Made by a program: the position numbers and the translations under genes. From contig NZ_CP150634.1 in NCBI RefSeq assembly GCF_038051925.1, positions 806,001-870,000 on the forward strand: DNA of 64,000 nucleotides, written 5' to 3'. Each line of letters begins with the position of its first letter. The first letter of the stretch is position 1. Source of the stretch: Methylotuvimicrobium sp. KM2. GTDB taxonomy: Bacteria; Pseudomonadota; Gammaproteobacteria; Methylococcales; Methylomonadaceae. Below the pieces are notes generated by a model. The model saw only the letters and a list, made by a program, of their open reading frames with translations, was not told the origin of the DNA and made no database searches. Positions 16,471-25,709 of this stretch are shown piece by piece.

Positions 16471-17895
16471 ATGGTTCTCTCGTTTAGTTTTTTTTTACTG
16501 CTGTTTACGCTGATTGGCTTGGCATCTTATTGGCAAAGCCGTGGTACCAAGCAGGATTATTACTTGGCCAGCGGCAATGTCAAACCTTGGCTGGTTGGTT
16601 TATCGGCGGTGGCTACGAATAACAGTGGCTATATGTTCATCGGCGTTATCGGTTATACCTATGTCACCGGACTCGCCGCCATTTGGTTGATGATAGGATG
16701 GATTGCCGGAGATTTTTTAGCATCGCTATTGGTGCATAAACGACTTAAGGCGGCGGCAACAATCACCGGTGAAGTCAGTTACGCCGGCGTGCTTAGCGTC
16801 TGGAGCACGGGAGGAGGGCAGCCGGCGCTGCAACGGGTTATCGGCGTGATTTCGTTGGTTTTTCTATTGGCTTACGCCAGCGCGCAACTGGTCGCCGGTA
16901 GTAAGGCACTGCATGTGCTTTTCGGATGGCCGTCATGGGCAGGGGCGGTTATGGGTGGCATATTAGTTACCTTGTATTGTTTCGCGGGCGGTATCCGAGC
17001 TTCTATCTGGACGGATGCCGCGCAATCGATAGTGATGATCGTTGCAATGAGTGTGTTATTGATGACGGCCACTCAGGCGTTGGGTGGGGTCGAATCGACC
17101 CTAATGCAAATGCAAGCGATTGACGGTTTTTTAGACTGGTTCCCCAAGTCTTTGGCCTTGCCGGGTATTGCCGGCGGTTTATTATTCGCAATCAGTTGGC
17201 TTTTTGCCGGATTGTCGGTTATCGGCCAGCCCCATATCATGGTGCGTTTCATGACGCTTGACGATACCGCCAGTATGAACAAAGCACGTTTGTGGTATTA
17301 CCTTTGGTATATTGCGTTTTACTTGGCGGCCACCGGCGTAGGGCTACTTTCCCGCATTTATCTGGTCGATACGGAGGCTTTCGATGCCGAGTTGGCGTTG
17401 CCGACGATGGCTATGGAGTTGTTGTCTCCGGCCCTGGTCGGCTTGATTTTAGCGGGCTTATTCGCAGCCACGATGTCCACTGCCGATTCGGTGGTGTTAA
17501 GCTGTTCGGCGGCGTTGACTCACGACATCTTGCCGCATCAAATCGAAAACCAGTATTTGATCAAAGGGGTAACCATTGTCGTGACATTCTTGGCTTTACT
17601 CGGTGCCTTGGCAAATAATCATAGTGTGTTCAGCTTGGTAATCATGGCATGGTCCGGATTGGCAAGCGCCTTTGCGCCTTTGCTGTTGGTGTTATGTGTG
17701 GGAATGCGGCCCACTCAATTCGCAAGTCTTGCTGCTGTCGCGAGCGGCTTGGCGGTCGCCATATTATGGCGTTATCTGGATTTGCACGAGAAGGCTTACG
17801 AAGGATTGGCCGGGATAGTTACGGGATTGATCATTCTTTGTTTAGCCGAGTTATTCCGGCATTTATGGAATAAACATAAGGTGAACGTTTCTTAG
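16471..17895 (+). CDS. Sodium:solute symporter (SSS, proline-permease-like)
   Basis: The 474-residue inner-membrane protein has about 13 hydrophobic segments and SSS landmarks: YLASGNVKPWLVGLSAVATNNSGYMFIG near residue 30, YCFAGGIRASIWTDAAQSIVM near residue 170, and the sodium-site helix GLFAATMSTADSVVLSCSAALTHD near residue 335. The closest characterised group is PutP-type proline transporters. Just after ectD, it may take up proline, ectoines or another osmolyte using sodium; the substrate is inference. AGGAG precedes the ATG. Confidence 0.85.
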   Translation: MVLSFSFFLLLFTLIGLASYWQSRGTKQDYYLASGNVKPWLVGLSAVATNNSGYMFIGVIGYTYVTGLAAIWLMIGWIAGDFLASLLVHKRLKAAATITGEVSYAGVLSVWSTGGGQPALQRVIGVISLVFLLAYASAQLVAGSKALHVLFGWPSWAGAVMGGILVTLYCFAGGIRASIWTDAAQSIVMIVAMSVLLMTATQALGGVESTLMQMQAIDGFLDWFPKSLALPGIAGGLLFAISWLFAGLSVIGQPHIMVRFMTLDDTASMNKARLWYYLWYIAFYLAATGVGLLSRIYLVDTEAFDAELALPTMAMELLSPALVGLILAGLFAATMSTADSVVLSCSAALTHDILPHQIENQYLIKGVTIVVTFLALLGALANNHSVFSLVIMAWSGLASAFAPLLLVLCVGMRPTQFASLAAVASGLAVAILWRYLDLHEKAYEGLAGIVTGLIILCLAELFRHLWNKHKVNVS

Positions 17896-17940
17896 TGCAA
17901 ATATCTTCATGTACCTTGCATTAAAAATAGGGAAGTTATT

Positions 17941-18114
17941 TACTCCCTTTATACTCAAAAAATGGTTAACTTTATGAAGGTATGGGGTGTGGCTAGCGAG
18001 GATGTCGGCAGCAGGGAGCTGCCGCCAAGCCCCCATGGATGGGTTTACGGCGTTCCTCGATAGACACATCCCATACCTTTTATTCTTAGACGGTTTTTTA
18101 ATCAAAAGGGAGTA
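17941..18114. mobile_element. 174-bp junction element C1 (TACTCCCTTT...AAAGGGAGTA)
   Basis: Ends TACTCCCTTT and AAAGGGAGTA. The outer stem (AAGGTATGGGGTGTGGCTAG / CTAGACACATCCCATACCTT type pairing) encloses a GGCAGC/GCTGCC hairpin and a TCCATG-containing arm. Related copies: 25710-25951 (with a nested insertion), 53258-53433 (itself nested) and a half copy at 19567-19655. Confidence 0.8.
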
Positions 18115-18218
18115 TGACTAAATCCTAATGCACAATCTTGACGCATAAACAAATCGTTAGTTTCAGAGGATATTTTTATACGTAATTGATATTGAATAAA
18201 AATAGGCGTTTTCGCGAT

Positions 18219-18301
18219 ATGGTATGTCTTGTGCTTAAAAAATTTGTTTAATGGGCCGGTAACGGCCTGATGCAAGAACAAATTTCAGGAAGACATACCA
18301 T
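18219..18301 (+). promoter_or_regulatory. Folded leader that masks the start of the HPPD-like gene
   Basis: ATGGTATGTCTT (18219-18230) is perfectly complementary to AAGACATACCAT (18290-18301), which covers the AGGA ribosome site's edge and the AT of the start codon. Inside, AAATTTGTT (18240-18248) pairs with AACAAATTT (18277-18285). At the tip GGCCG-GTAA-CGGCC (18254-18267) forms a stem with a GNRA-type loop. Three stacked stems in 83 nt suggest a cis-regulatory RNA controlling translation. Confidence 0.6.
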
Positions 18302-19547
18302 GAAATCACTTTCTTTCCCACGCCACGGTGACAAAGAGAATTCCGATTTTTTCGAACATTATCTACGCGAGCTTTTGACCGAACGGGATCGTGTCGGTTT
18401 GACCGACATGATAGGGCAGATCGACGCGCTAATGATCACTGTGGATCCTGGTCACTCTATTCGCTATGTCGGCGAACTTTGCTTAATGACGCCTTATCAT
18501 TATCTCGTGACGCTGGAAAGCGAATCCCATTGGACGCATATTTTGCGTATCGATATGAATTCGCCCGACCTGCTGATTAGAGAGGTGAAAGACCCATCGA
18601 CTATGGGTATTTTTCGAAGCTTGAATGAAGTCTATCCAATTGGCGCAAGTAAGCCGAACAGTCGTTATATGGGTGAAATTCTACGAGTGGAAAACATGAG
18701 CGAGGTGACGCGTTTGCAACAAGAGCGTGAATTTCGTTTTTTTTCGCAAGATGAGAACCGTCGATTGGAGCTGCCGGGTAATTTGGCGATCAGTAAGCCT
18801 TCACCCTATAGCCATAATATTGTCGCTTATATGGAGCGACCGGAAAACCAGATCAGGGTGTATTCATTAGGGCTTTCCCGGATTCGAGACGATGTACAAA
18901 CGGCTTATCGGCAAGCCAAAGAGCTGCAGGAAGAGCTAGGAATCGACAAGTTATTGAATCCCATCGATCACTTGGCAACGCGTATTTATAGCCAGAATCG
19001 CGAAACCGCGATTCTGGAATGGCTATCGCTGTCGAGTTATTTTTATTGGGGTTCATACGATATTAAAGATCAAAATTCCTCAACCAATGTGACTAAAAGC
19101 GTGCATTTTGCGGATGAGATCCATAGCCCCGCAAAAGTGTTTACGGCTAACAACACGCCATATTTTGTCAATCATTTGGAAAAGTTACCGTCGCCGACCG
19201 AAACCTTCGTCCGTAATTACGGGCCTCGCCTGCATCATTTAGCGATCGGCGTTAATGACGGCGAATATAAAGGCATGGAAAATATCGACTACGTGGTGAG
19301 TGAGATTTCTCGTCAGGGAAAAAAGTTTTTGTTGGACGTTATCGGTTCGAGAGAAGAAGGTATTAAGCAGATATTTTCAAGTGCTTCGGAGCATTCGTCG
19401 TTAATCATTGAATATGTGCAGCGATTTGGCGATTTCGACGGTTTTTTCACGAAACAAAATGTCGCGGAATTGACGCACGCGGCCGGTGTTGAAGAAGAAT
19501 TACTTAATATTCAATCATCCGCGTCTGTAAAGCTTAGGGTTTCGTGA
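18300..19547 (+). CDS. Divergent HPPD-like VOC-fold dioxygenase
   Basis: The 415-residue protein is not a textbook enzyme, but its C-terminal two thirds follow the 4-hydroxyphenylpyruvate dioxygenase pattern. IDHLATRIY (H224) with ILEWLSLSSYFYWGSYDIKD resembles the first metal motif. LHHLAIGVND (H313) resembles QHIALNT. LIIEYVQRFGDFDGFF (E371) resembles the FLEIIQR...GFG glutamate motif. A two-His-one-Glu iron site is therefore plausible. The N-terminal 200 residues are less clear. The substrate is unknown; a 2-oxo acid is the default guess. The ATG at 18300 follows AGGA; an in-frame ATG at 18270 is possible. A folded leader covers the start. Confidence 0.6.
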   Translation: MKSLSFPRHGDKENSDFFEHYLRELLTERDRVGLTDMIGQIDALMITVDPGHSIRYVGELCLMTPYHYLVTLESESHWTHILRIDMNSPDLLIREVKDPSTMGIFRSLNEVYPIGASKPNSRYMGEILRVENMSEVTRLQQEREFRFFSQDENRRLELPGNLAISKPSPYSHNIVAYMERPENQIRVYSLGLSRIRDDVQTAYRQAKELQEELGIDKLLNPIDHLATRIYSQNRETAILEWLSLSSYFYWGSYDIKDQNSSTNVTKSVHFADEIHSPAKVFTANNTPYFVNHLEKLPSPTETFVRNYGPRLHHLAIGVNDGEYKGMENIDYVVSEISRQGKKFLLDVIGSREEGIKQIFSSASEHSSLIIEYVQRFGDFDGFFTKQNVAELTHAAGVEEELLNIQSSASVKLRVS

Positions 19548-19566
19548 AAAATAACTTCCTGGAGTT

Positions 19567-19655
19567 ATGTGCTTTGCCGAGGGTTCGACATCTTCGCTAG
19601 TCACACCCCATGCCTTCATAAAGTTAGCCGTTTTTTGAGTACAACGGGAGTAAAA
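19567..19655. repeat. Degenerate half copy of element C
   Basis: GACATCTTCGCTAGTCACACCCCATGCC and TTTTTTGAGTACAACGGGAGTA match the right half of the C element at 25870-25951. The left half is absent. Confidence 0.65.
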
Positions 19656-19891
19656 GCGCTAAATCCGTGCACGGGCGGGTCTTGCCGGTATGATGAAATC
19701 GTGTGGTTGTTCAAGGTGCGTATAACGACGGGGCGCGCGAACTTCGGTTGAGACTGAAGAAAATGGTATTTTGAGGGGTTCTCGATAACTGGCTTTGTTG
19801 CGATAATGGGCACTTATCAGCTCTCGCTTGAGTCGTGCAATAGAGTCAGGGCTGTCTTTCATGTTTGTATAACAAAGACGTTGAGATTTCC

Positions 19892-20554
19892 ATGGATTCA
19901 GTATTTGTAATTAAAGATGTATTAACCGCTGAGCAGGTGGCTTCGATATGCAACAGCCTTGAGCAAGTTGAATTTGATGATGGTAAAGTTACCGCAGCCG
20001 GTATGGCTAAGTCGGTTAAAAATAATCAACAAGTAATGGTGGATAAAGTCCCGGATTTGATGCCGTTGTTGTCTCAAGCGATTATGGCTAATCCATTATT
20101 CAATGCGTTGACCATGCCGCGTGCGGTTGTCAATGTCATGTTAAGTCGCTATCAGGTTGGTATGGAATATGGGACTCATACCGACGCGGCCATCATGCCG
20201 GGAGGTAATCGAGCCGATATTTCGTTTACTTTGTTTTTATCCAGTCCAGAAGCTTATGATGGCGGTGATTTAGTGCTAGAAACCGCTTTGGGAGAGCAGC
20301 GTATACGGCTAAATGCCGGCTCGTTGATTCTTTATCCGACGGGCGAGCTGCATCGTGTTAGCCCGGTTACACGAGGAGAGCGTATTGTCATTGTCGGTTG
20401 GATTCAGTCGCGTATTCGAGATTCCCGTAAACGACAGATTCTATTGGACCTTGAAAATGTTCGTAAGCAATATCTCGAAAAAGTCGGACACGACCGCACA
20501 GCTGAGTTAATGTTAAAAACTAGTATGAATCTACGCAGGATGTGGGATGAGTAG
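19892..20554 (+). CDS. PKHX-type Fe(II)/2-oxoglutarate dioxygenase (PiuC/YbiX family)
   Basis: The 220-residue protein matches the prolyl-4-hydroxylase-like PiuC/YbiX family. VFVIKDVLTAEQVASICNSL is at the start; the iron residues are in YGTHTDAAI (HxD, near residue 97), and LHRVSPVTRGERIVIVGWIQS supplies the second histidine and the 2-oxoglutarate arginine. Relatives are often iron-responsive and sit next to TonB receptors, but none lies here. The start at 19892 gives the normal family N-terminus. The substrate is unknown. Two non-haem iron oxygenases (this and the HPPD-like protein) are neighbours. Confidence 0.85.
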   Translation: MDSVFVIKDVLTAEQVASICNSLEQVEFDDGKVTAAGMAKSVKNNQQVMVDKVPDLMPLLSQAIMANPLFNALTMPRAVVNVMLSRYQVGMEYGTHTDAAIMPGGNRADISFTLFLSSPEAYDGGDLVLETALGEQRIRLNAGSLILYPTGELHRVSPVTRGERIVIVGWIQSRIRDSRKRQILLDLENVRKQYLEKVGHDRTAELMLKTSMNLRRMWDE

Positions 20555-20574
20555 GGTATTCATGAGTTTTGTGC

Positions 20575-20816
20575 CCATCGTAGATCAAAAATCGGCACCG
20601 GGAGGCGTTCGAAGGATGCCGTAAACCCAGTACCCTAAATCCAGCATCTAAACTCCATAGGTATTTGGCAATGATACAAAATTCATGGCTCGTTTAGGTG
20701 CTGGGTGAATACGTTCATGTAGGCTCCTTGCCTGCTTCATGCTGTCAAAGCCTTTGCCGACACCCCTGACGCTTCCATACATTAATGCCGAAATTTGATG
20801 TGCGATAGGCATATAA
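20575..20816. mobile_element. Family B element B3 with nested junction core and element D
   Basis: CCCATCGTAGATCAAAAATCGGCACCG at the left and TGCCGAAATTTGATGTGCGATAGGCATATA at the right are the B ends. The centre holds a degraded junction core and, at about 20624-20708, a D element (TTTGGCAATGATACAAAATT centre, GGTGCTGGGTGAA end). Repeat fragments continue to about 20900. Confidence 0.7.
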
Positions 20817-21011
20817 TAGGGAGTAAAAAAAGCAGTTGAGAGCCTCAAACTCCCGTTTTCCCTGAATCTTTCGACCGCGCTCAAGAGAGTCTTGTCGAAG
20901 GTATCCATATATGGGGATAGGTATAGTTGATTTTAGTTTGGCAGCTTTCTTTCAATTTCATTCAAAAGCGCTAGAATTAACGCATTTTTCACAAAAGTAT
21001 CATTATTCGTC

Positions 21012-22508
21012 ATGACTCTGCCTTTTGAATTAAATCGTTCGTCCGTAAAACAGTGGTTCAGTCAATTGAACTCGCCTGATGCGGTGGCGGTCGGCAGCGA
21101 GGTTTTAAAGGCGTTGAATCTTTTGGTCAAGCAAATCGAGAAACTCGATAGCGAGGAGTTGGCTCAAGTCATCGATTTGTTCGATCCGGTGGTGGTTAAA
21201 ATTGTTGAATTTTTAGAGCGGTTTATTAAACAAAAACCGGACCTCTATAAGTTGGCCCGGATGTCTTCTCAGTTGATGGTGTATCTGGCCCAGTTGCATA
21301 ATCATTTAGCGCAAACCGATGCGGCCAATAAGGCCTTGCATGCTAACTATGCGTTGCAAATGCTTGGCTGGAGCAGTTTTCATCGTGCTTTGAGCTATGA
21401 ACGATTACCCGGTTCGTTTTGGCATGATATGGGGATCGCCTATCAGCATGCTCAAGAGGCGGGACTGGATACGCTGATCACGTCGGCCTTGCCGGCATTT
21501 CAACCGTTGAATACCTGTGCCAAGGCTTTGCGACGAAATTTACTGTTTGTTATTTGTAATCCGTATCGTTTCAACCGTGATGAGATTCAAGGCTTATTTG
21601 CTTTTTGTGAGCAAAAGCAAGCTTTATTGACGCTATTTGAGCATCAGGCGGGTTTTTATTGGGACTATCAACACGGTAAGCCCCCCGAACCTTTGGTGTT
21701 AAAGCCGGAAGGCTTAAAAGTGCTGACTTTCCATGCCGAAGCGTTGACTAAAGCCGTGCTGAATACGCAGGTGAGTTTACCGGTTACCTATAGCTCTGTT
21801 TTGTTTAATACATTGTCTAATTTTCAGCAAATAGTTCGAAGTACGGAACGCGTTTTACCCAAGTATTATGCTTTCGTTTCGGGTTATGAACAGGTTGCTA
21901 TCTTTTTGAATAAGCATATTCGCGGTGGCCTGGTTTCGTTAATCAATACGCCGAAGCCTGAAAAAATATTGGAGTATTTCGAATTGGCGGCCGACCCCGA
22001 GCCTGAAGAACAAGTATTTCATCGGGTCAGCAATGATGAAATTTGGGGTAGACAAAAAAAGCAGGAAAAAGTCGAACTACAATACGGTGCTATTAAAACG
22101 TTTAAAACCGGCTTACCCGGGATTTATCTTGCGGAATATTTGAAATTGCCTGTAGAAGGCAATAACTTACTGATTCTTTATGGGCAAAGCTTGCGGCCTT
22201 TGTTGGCGGTTGCAAGACCTATTGTGTCGGCTAAAAAATCGCTATATCAGAGTGCTTTGTTGGAACTGGTTTCCGAAAGTCCATTTGCGGTTACCACCGC
22301 CGATTCATCGCCGACCGAGACTTTTATCATGGAGAGTTACGAGGGGCATTATCAATGCTATCTTCCCGGACATAAGAAGTTTAATTTGGGCGCCGAGATT
22401 GCGCTGAAGGAGGGGCGTTTGGTGCTGTTGCGATTGTTGGAAGAAACGGCGCAGTATATGCGCTATCAGGTCAGGTTTGACGCTAAGGGTGTCGAGATGG
22501 GTAGTTGA
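21012..22508 (+). CDS. Conserved-looking protein of unknown function, 498 residues
   Basis: I do not recognise this protein. It is soluble, with no signal peptide and no membrane segment. The first 230 residues are predicted largely helical with Leu-rich, repeat-like helices (LAQVIDLFDPVVVKIVEFLERF). The last 250 residues look alpha/beta (FKTGLPGIYLAEYLKLPVEG, LLILYGQSLRPLLAVARPIV, YQCYLPGHKKFNLGAEIALKEG), a pattern reminiscent of a small beta-barrel, though no known motif is clear. Base composition and codon use match the neighbours and the frame is clean, so it is a real gene. It appears monocistronic, flanked by repeats on both sides. Confidence 0.6.
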   Translation: MTLPFELNRSSVKQWFSQLNSPDAVAVGSEVLKALNLLVKQIEKLDSEELAQVIDLFDPVVVKIVEFLERFIKQKPDLYKLARMSSQLMVYLAQLHNHLAQTDAANKALHANYALQMLGWSSFHRALSYERLPGSFWHDMGIAYQHAQEAGLDTLITSALPAFQPLNTCAKALRRNLLFVICNPYRFNRDEIQGLFAFCEQKQALLTLFEHQAGFYWDYQHGKPPEPLVLKPEGLKVLTFHAEALTKAVLNTQVSLPVTYSSVLFNTLSNFQQIVRSTERVLPKYYAFVSGYEQVAIFLNKHIRGGLVSLINTPKPEKILEYFELAADPEPEEQVFHRVSNDEIWGRQKKQEKVELQYGAIKTFKTGLPGIYLAEYLKLPVEGNNLLILYGQSLRPLLAVARPIVSAKKSLYQSALLELVSESPFAVTTADSSPTETFIMESYEGHYQCYLPGHKKFNLGAEIALKEGRLVLLRLLEETAQYMRYQVRFDAKGVEMGS

Positions 22509-22589
22509 TTCTTTGAGTCTAGAGAAAGTATTTTGCCATGAAGGTCATGAGGTTAATTCAATAGCAGCGTAATTCGGGTTACGCTTCTC

Positions 22590-22833
22590 GTTCCTACCGC
22601 TCCAGCGTGGGAATGCATACCGATGCCAGGGTATGGGTTCATCAGCGCCAACTTAAGCATCTAAGTGATTGATTAAGCAGTAGGATGGGTAGGAGCGAAG
22701 CGGAAACCCATCATGGGTGCCCGCAAACGGTAAAAAACGTTACGGAAGGGTTTATAAACCCCGTCCTGCGATAGAAACTGCGTCCGGTTGAAAAACGATG
22801 GGTTTCGGCTTCCGCCTCTACCCATCCTACGCA
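22590..22833. repeat. REP-like palindromes, including a GATGGGTAGG / CCTACCCATC pair
   Basis: 22590-22625 is a CGCTCCAGCGTGGGAATGCA copy. 22681-22833 has long inverted arms: TAGGATGGGTAGGAGCGAAG and CTTCCGCCTCTACCCATCCTA, with GTTTATAAACCCCGTCCTGCG in the middle. Confidence 0.65.
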
Positions 22834-22909
22834 AAATCGGCCATGCAGGAAGGTCTGTGCAGAGCAGTAGCCTGGGTAGCAGCGAAACGGAAATCCATCA
22901 TTTTGTGGT

Positions 22910-23069
22910 TATACCTTTCGCACTTCAAATTTCGGCATTATCGCAGGAGGCCTTGGGGTGCTCGGTAAAGGCTTTGCCAGCATGGAGCTGGCATAGAGCC
23001 TACATGGACGTATTTACGGCGTCCTTTGGCGGGCACCCCAAGGCCGAATTTTCATCTACGATGGGTATA
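22910..23069. mobile_element. Family B element B2 carrying a junction core (inverted)
   Basis: TATACCTTTCGCACTTCAAATTTCGGC and the end AATTTTCATCTACGATGGGTATA are B ends in reverse. Between them TTGGGGTGCTCG / CGGGCACCCCAA forms the outer stem, GCCAGC-GCTGGC the second hairpin, and GGACGTATTTACGGCGTCC the first. No D element is nested here, so this copy shows the uninterrupted loop. Confidence 0.8.
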
Positions 23070-23241
23070 CACTCTTATTTTTCAACTATGAATCAATGTA
23101 TTGCGCCTTAAGTTGGTGCTTATGGGGTATGGGTTCCCAGAAATCGTTCGACCTGAGCCCTGCGGCTTAACCTTAAACAGTCCCGTCTTAAATTAATAGC
23201 CGAAATACTGAAACATATTCATGTGCTTCGTGGTTAATTGT

Positions 23242-25614
23242 CTAAAACAGCGTTTCAATCGGATGTCTTTCGCTGAAATGAGCTTCTCCGGGGTCCGTGA
23301 GTTCAAAATTCGTGCGCGAATGCATGTGTGCTTGCTGCGTAGTGTCGAAAAACTCCCAAATGCCTCCCGGTATTGCTGCCGACACCATCATGCCGCTTTC
23401 GGCGTCGACATACATTTTTGCAACGCCTTCCGGTGGCGTTAAAGGGATTTCCGGCTTGTCGCGTAAAGCGGTCTGCATGAATTCCATCCACATCGGCAAG
23501 GCCGCGGCGCCCCCGGTTTCTTTGTAGCCCAGGCTGTTGAAATTGTCGAATCCTACCCATGCCGTAGCGGATACGGTGGTGCTATAGCCGTTGAACCATG
23601 CGTCGCGGTGATCGTTGGTCGTGCCGGTTTTTCCGGCAAGGTCGGTGCGTCCGAGTCGTTTTGCTTTGACTGCGGTCCCTCTTTGCACGACGTCGCGCAG
23701 CAGAGAGTTCATTAAAAAATTAATTTGCGGCGTGATGATGCGTGGTGCTTGATTAATGAATGCCGGTGATTCGCTGGTGCAGTCCAGGCAGGCGACTTGA
23801 GGGTTGGCCTGGTACAGTAATTTGCCGTCGCCGGATTCAATCCGGTCGATCAAATAGGGTTCGATCAAAAAACCGCCGTTCGCGAAGACCGCATAAGCGC
23901 GCGCCATTTGCAGTGGAGTGGCTTGGCCGCTGCCTAGCGCAAGCGTATAGCTATTGGGAAGCTGATTTTTTTCAAACCCGAAGCGCATGGCGGTCTCAAT
24001 GACAGGTTTGATACCTAAATTCAGCAGCAAGCGAACCGAAATCAGGTTTTTGGATTGTCGAAGCGCGACTCTTAGGCTAGTCGGGCCGGAAAATCTTCGA
24101 TTGTAATTTTCAGGGCGCCATTCATGGCCGGGTCTTGAGCCCTCCAGTACGATCGGTGCATCGTTGATTAGCGATGCGGCTGTGTAACCGTTTTCCAGGG
24201 CTGTTGTATAGATAATCGGTTTAAATCCCGATCCCGGTTGACGGTTCGACTGTGTTACTCGATTGAATTTGTTGTGGTTGAAGTCGTAACCGCCGGCTAG
24301 TGCCAATATGGCTCCGTCGATCGTGTCGATGGCGACAAAGGCGCCTTCGGCTTCCGGTATTTGTGCTAAAGCCCAGGTTTTATCGTTGAGTTGTCTAACA
24401 AAAATGGCGTCGCCGGTTTTGAATAGATCGTGGATCGATTGCGGTGTGTTGCCGCGTGCGTTTCGCGAGATAAACTTGCGCGCCCATTTCATATTGCTCC
24501 AGGGTACTTCAACGATTTTTCCGCCGCGTAATTGGACGATAGCTTTGTCGTTATCGATTCGTTTGATCGATGCTGGATAGCTGTCGCCGATGATTGGCAG
24601 TTTATTGATGTCGGTTTTTTGAGCGGGGGCATTGGACAATTTGAATCGGTAGCCGTGGCGTTCGTCATAGCTATGCAAGGCGTTTCTCAAAGCCCGGGTG
24701 GCCGCGTTTTGCAGGGGGCGGGTAATTGTCGTGTAGACCTTCATTCCCGACCCGTATGCTTGCGGTCCGTAAAGCTCAAGGACTTTTTGCCGCGCCATTT
24801 CGGCGATAAAAGGCGCAGATAGTTCGATGCCGCGATGAATCACTCTGGCCGTATTGGCTTCGGCAAGAGCGGTTTGATAAGTTTGTTGGTCGATATAGCC
24901 GATTTTATGCATTCGGTATAATACATAGTCGCGTCTTTCCATTGCCCGAGCAGGGTTGACGATAGGGTTGTAGGCCGAAGGCGCTTTAGGTAGGCCGGCT
25001 ATCATTGCGGATTCCGCCAGCGTGAGCTCGTTTAAGGATTTGCCGTAGTAGGTTTGGGCGGCGGCTGCAACGCCGTAGGAACGTTGACCTAGATAGATTT
25101 TATTCAAATAAAGTTCGAGAATTGTATCTTTTGAAAAAGTCTCTTCTATCTTGAGCGATAGAAGAATTTCTTTTAATTTACGGGTGTAGGTTTTTTCGCG
25201 GCTCAGTAAAAAATTTCGTGTGACTTGCATCGTGATCGTGCTGCCGCCTTGTTCCTTTTTACCTGTGGCGGCGAGCTTCAACGCTGCACGAAATAAGCCT
25301 ACGAAATCGACGCCGTGGTGTTCGTAAAAGTGTTTGTCCTCAGCCGCTAGGAATGCATGAATCAGCTCTTTGGGAGCTTGGTCGATTGTAATGGGGCTGC
25401 GTTTTTTTTCTCCGAATTCAGCGATGAGGAGTTTATCCTTGCTATAAATTTGCAGTGGAATTTGATAATGAACATCCTTTAATTGGTTAATATCAGGTAG
25501 TTCTTCTGAGAGGCGCTCTAATAATAGATAACCGTAGATCGCCGCTGATATTAGGCCGATTAGGAAAAGCACACTTAACCATTTAAAAAAGGTGATCAGT
25601 AATTTAATTATCAC
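23242..25614 (-). CDS. mrcA: Penicillin-binding protein 1A
   Basis: PBP1A polymerises and cross-links peptidoglycan. The 790-residue protein has one N-terminal membrane anchor, the GT51 transglycosylase domain (about 55-230; AAEDKHFYEHHGVDF and GGSTITMQVTRNFLLSREKT), an OB-like insert (about 320-410) and a transpeptidase domain with PGSGFKPII (SxxK), RQSKNLISVR (SxN) and LAGKTGTTNDHRDAWF (KTG). Length is normal. It diverges from the pilMNOPQ operon, the usual gammaproteobacterial arrangement (ponA-pilM). The C-terminus ends a short distance beyond the transpeptidase domain. Confidence 0.95.
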   Translation of the reverse strand: MIIKLLITFFKWLSVLFLIGLISAAIYGYLLLERLSEELPDINQLKDVHYQIPLQIYSKDKLLIAEFGEKKRSPITIDQAPKELIHAFLAAEDKHFYEHHGVDFVGLFRAALKLAATGKKEQGGSTITMQVTRNFLLSREKTYTRKLKEILLSLKIEETFSKDTILELYLNKIYLGQRSYGVAAAAQTYYGKSLNELTLAESAMIAGLPKAPSAYNPIVNPARAMERRDYVLYRMHKIGYIDQQTYQTALAEANTARVIHRGIELSAPFIAEMARQKVLELYGPQAYGSGMKVYTTITRPLQNAATRALRNALHSYDERHGYRFKLSNAPAQKTDINKLPIIGDSYPASIKRIDNDKAIVQLRGGKIVEVPWSNMKWARKFISRNARGNTPQSIHDLFKTGDAIFVRQLNDKTWALAQIPEAEGAFVAIDTIDGAILALAGGYDFNHNKFNRVTQSNRQPGSGFKPIIYTTALENGYTAASLINDAPIVLEGSRPGHEWRPENYNRRFSGPTSLRVALRQSKNLISVRLLLNLGIKPVIETAMRFGFEKNQLPNSYTLALGSGQATPLQMARAYAVFANGGFLIEPYLIDRIESGDGKLLYQANPQVACLDCTSESPAFINQAPRIITPQINFLMNSLLRDVVQRGTAVKAKRLGRTDLAGKTGTTNDHRDAWFNGYSTTVSATAWVGFDNFNSLGYKETGGAAALPMWMEFMQTALRDKPEIPLTPPEGVAKMYVDAESGMMVSAAIPGGIWEFFDTTQQAHMHSRTNFELTDPGEAHFSERHPIETLF

Positions 25615-25709
25615 GAAGTATTCCGGTTTGTACCACTAAAGTAATTGTGCCGATGTTATTGCCGAGCTAACAAGTTGGTGACATGGTTTTTTCCCTTTTC
25701 AGAGGGACT

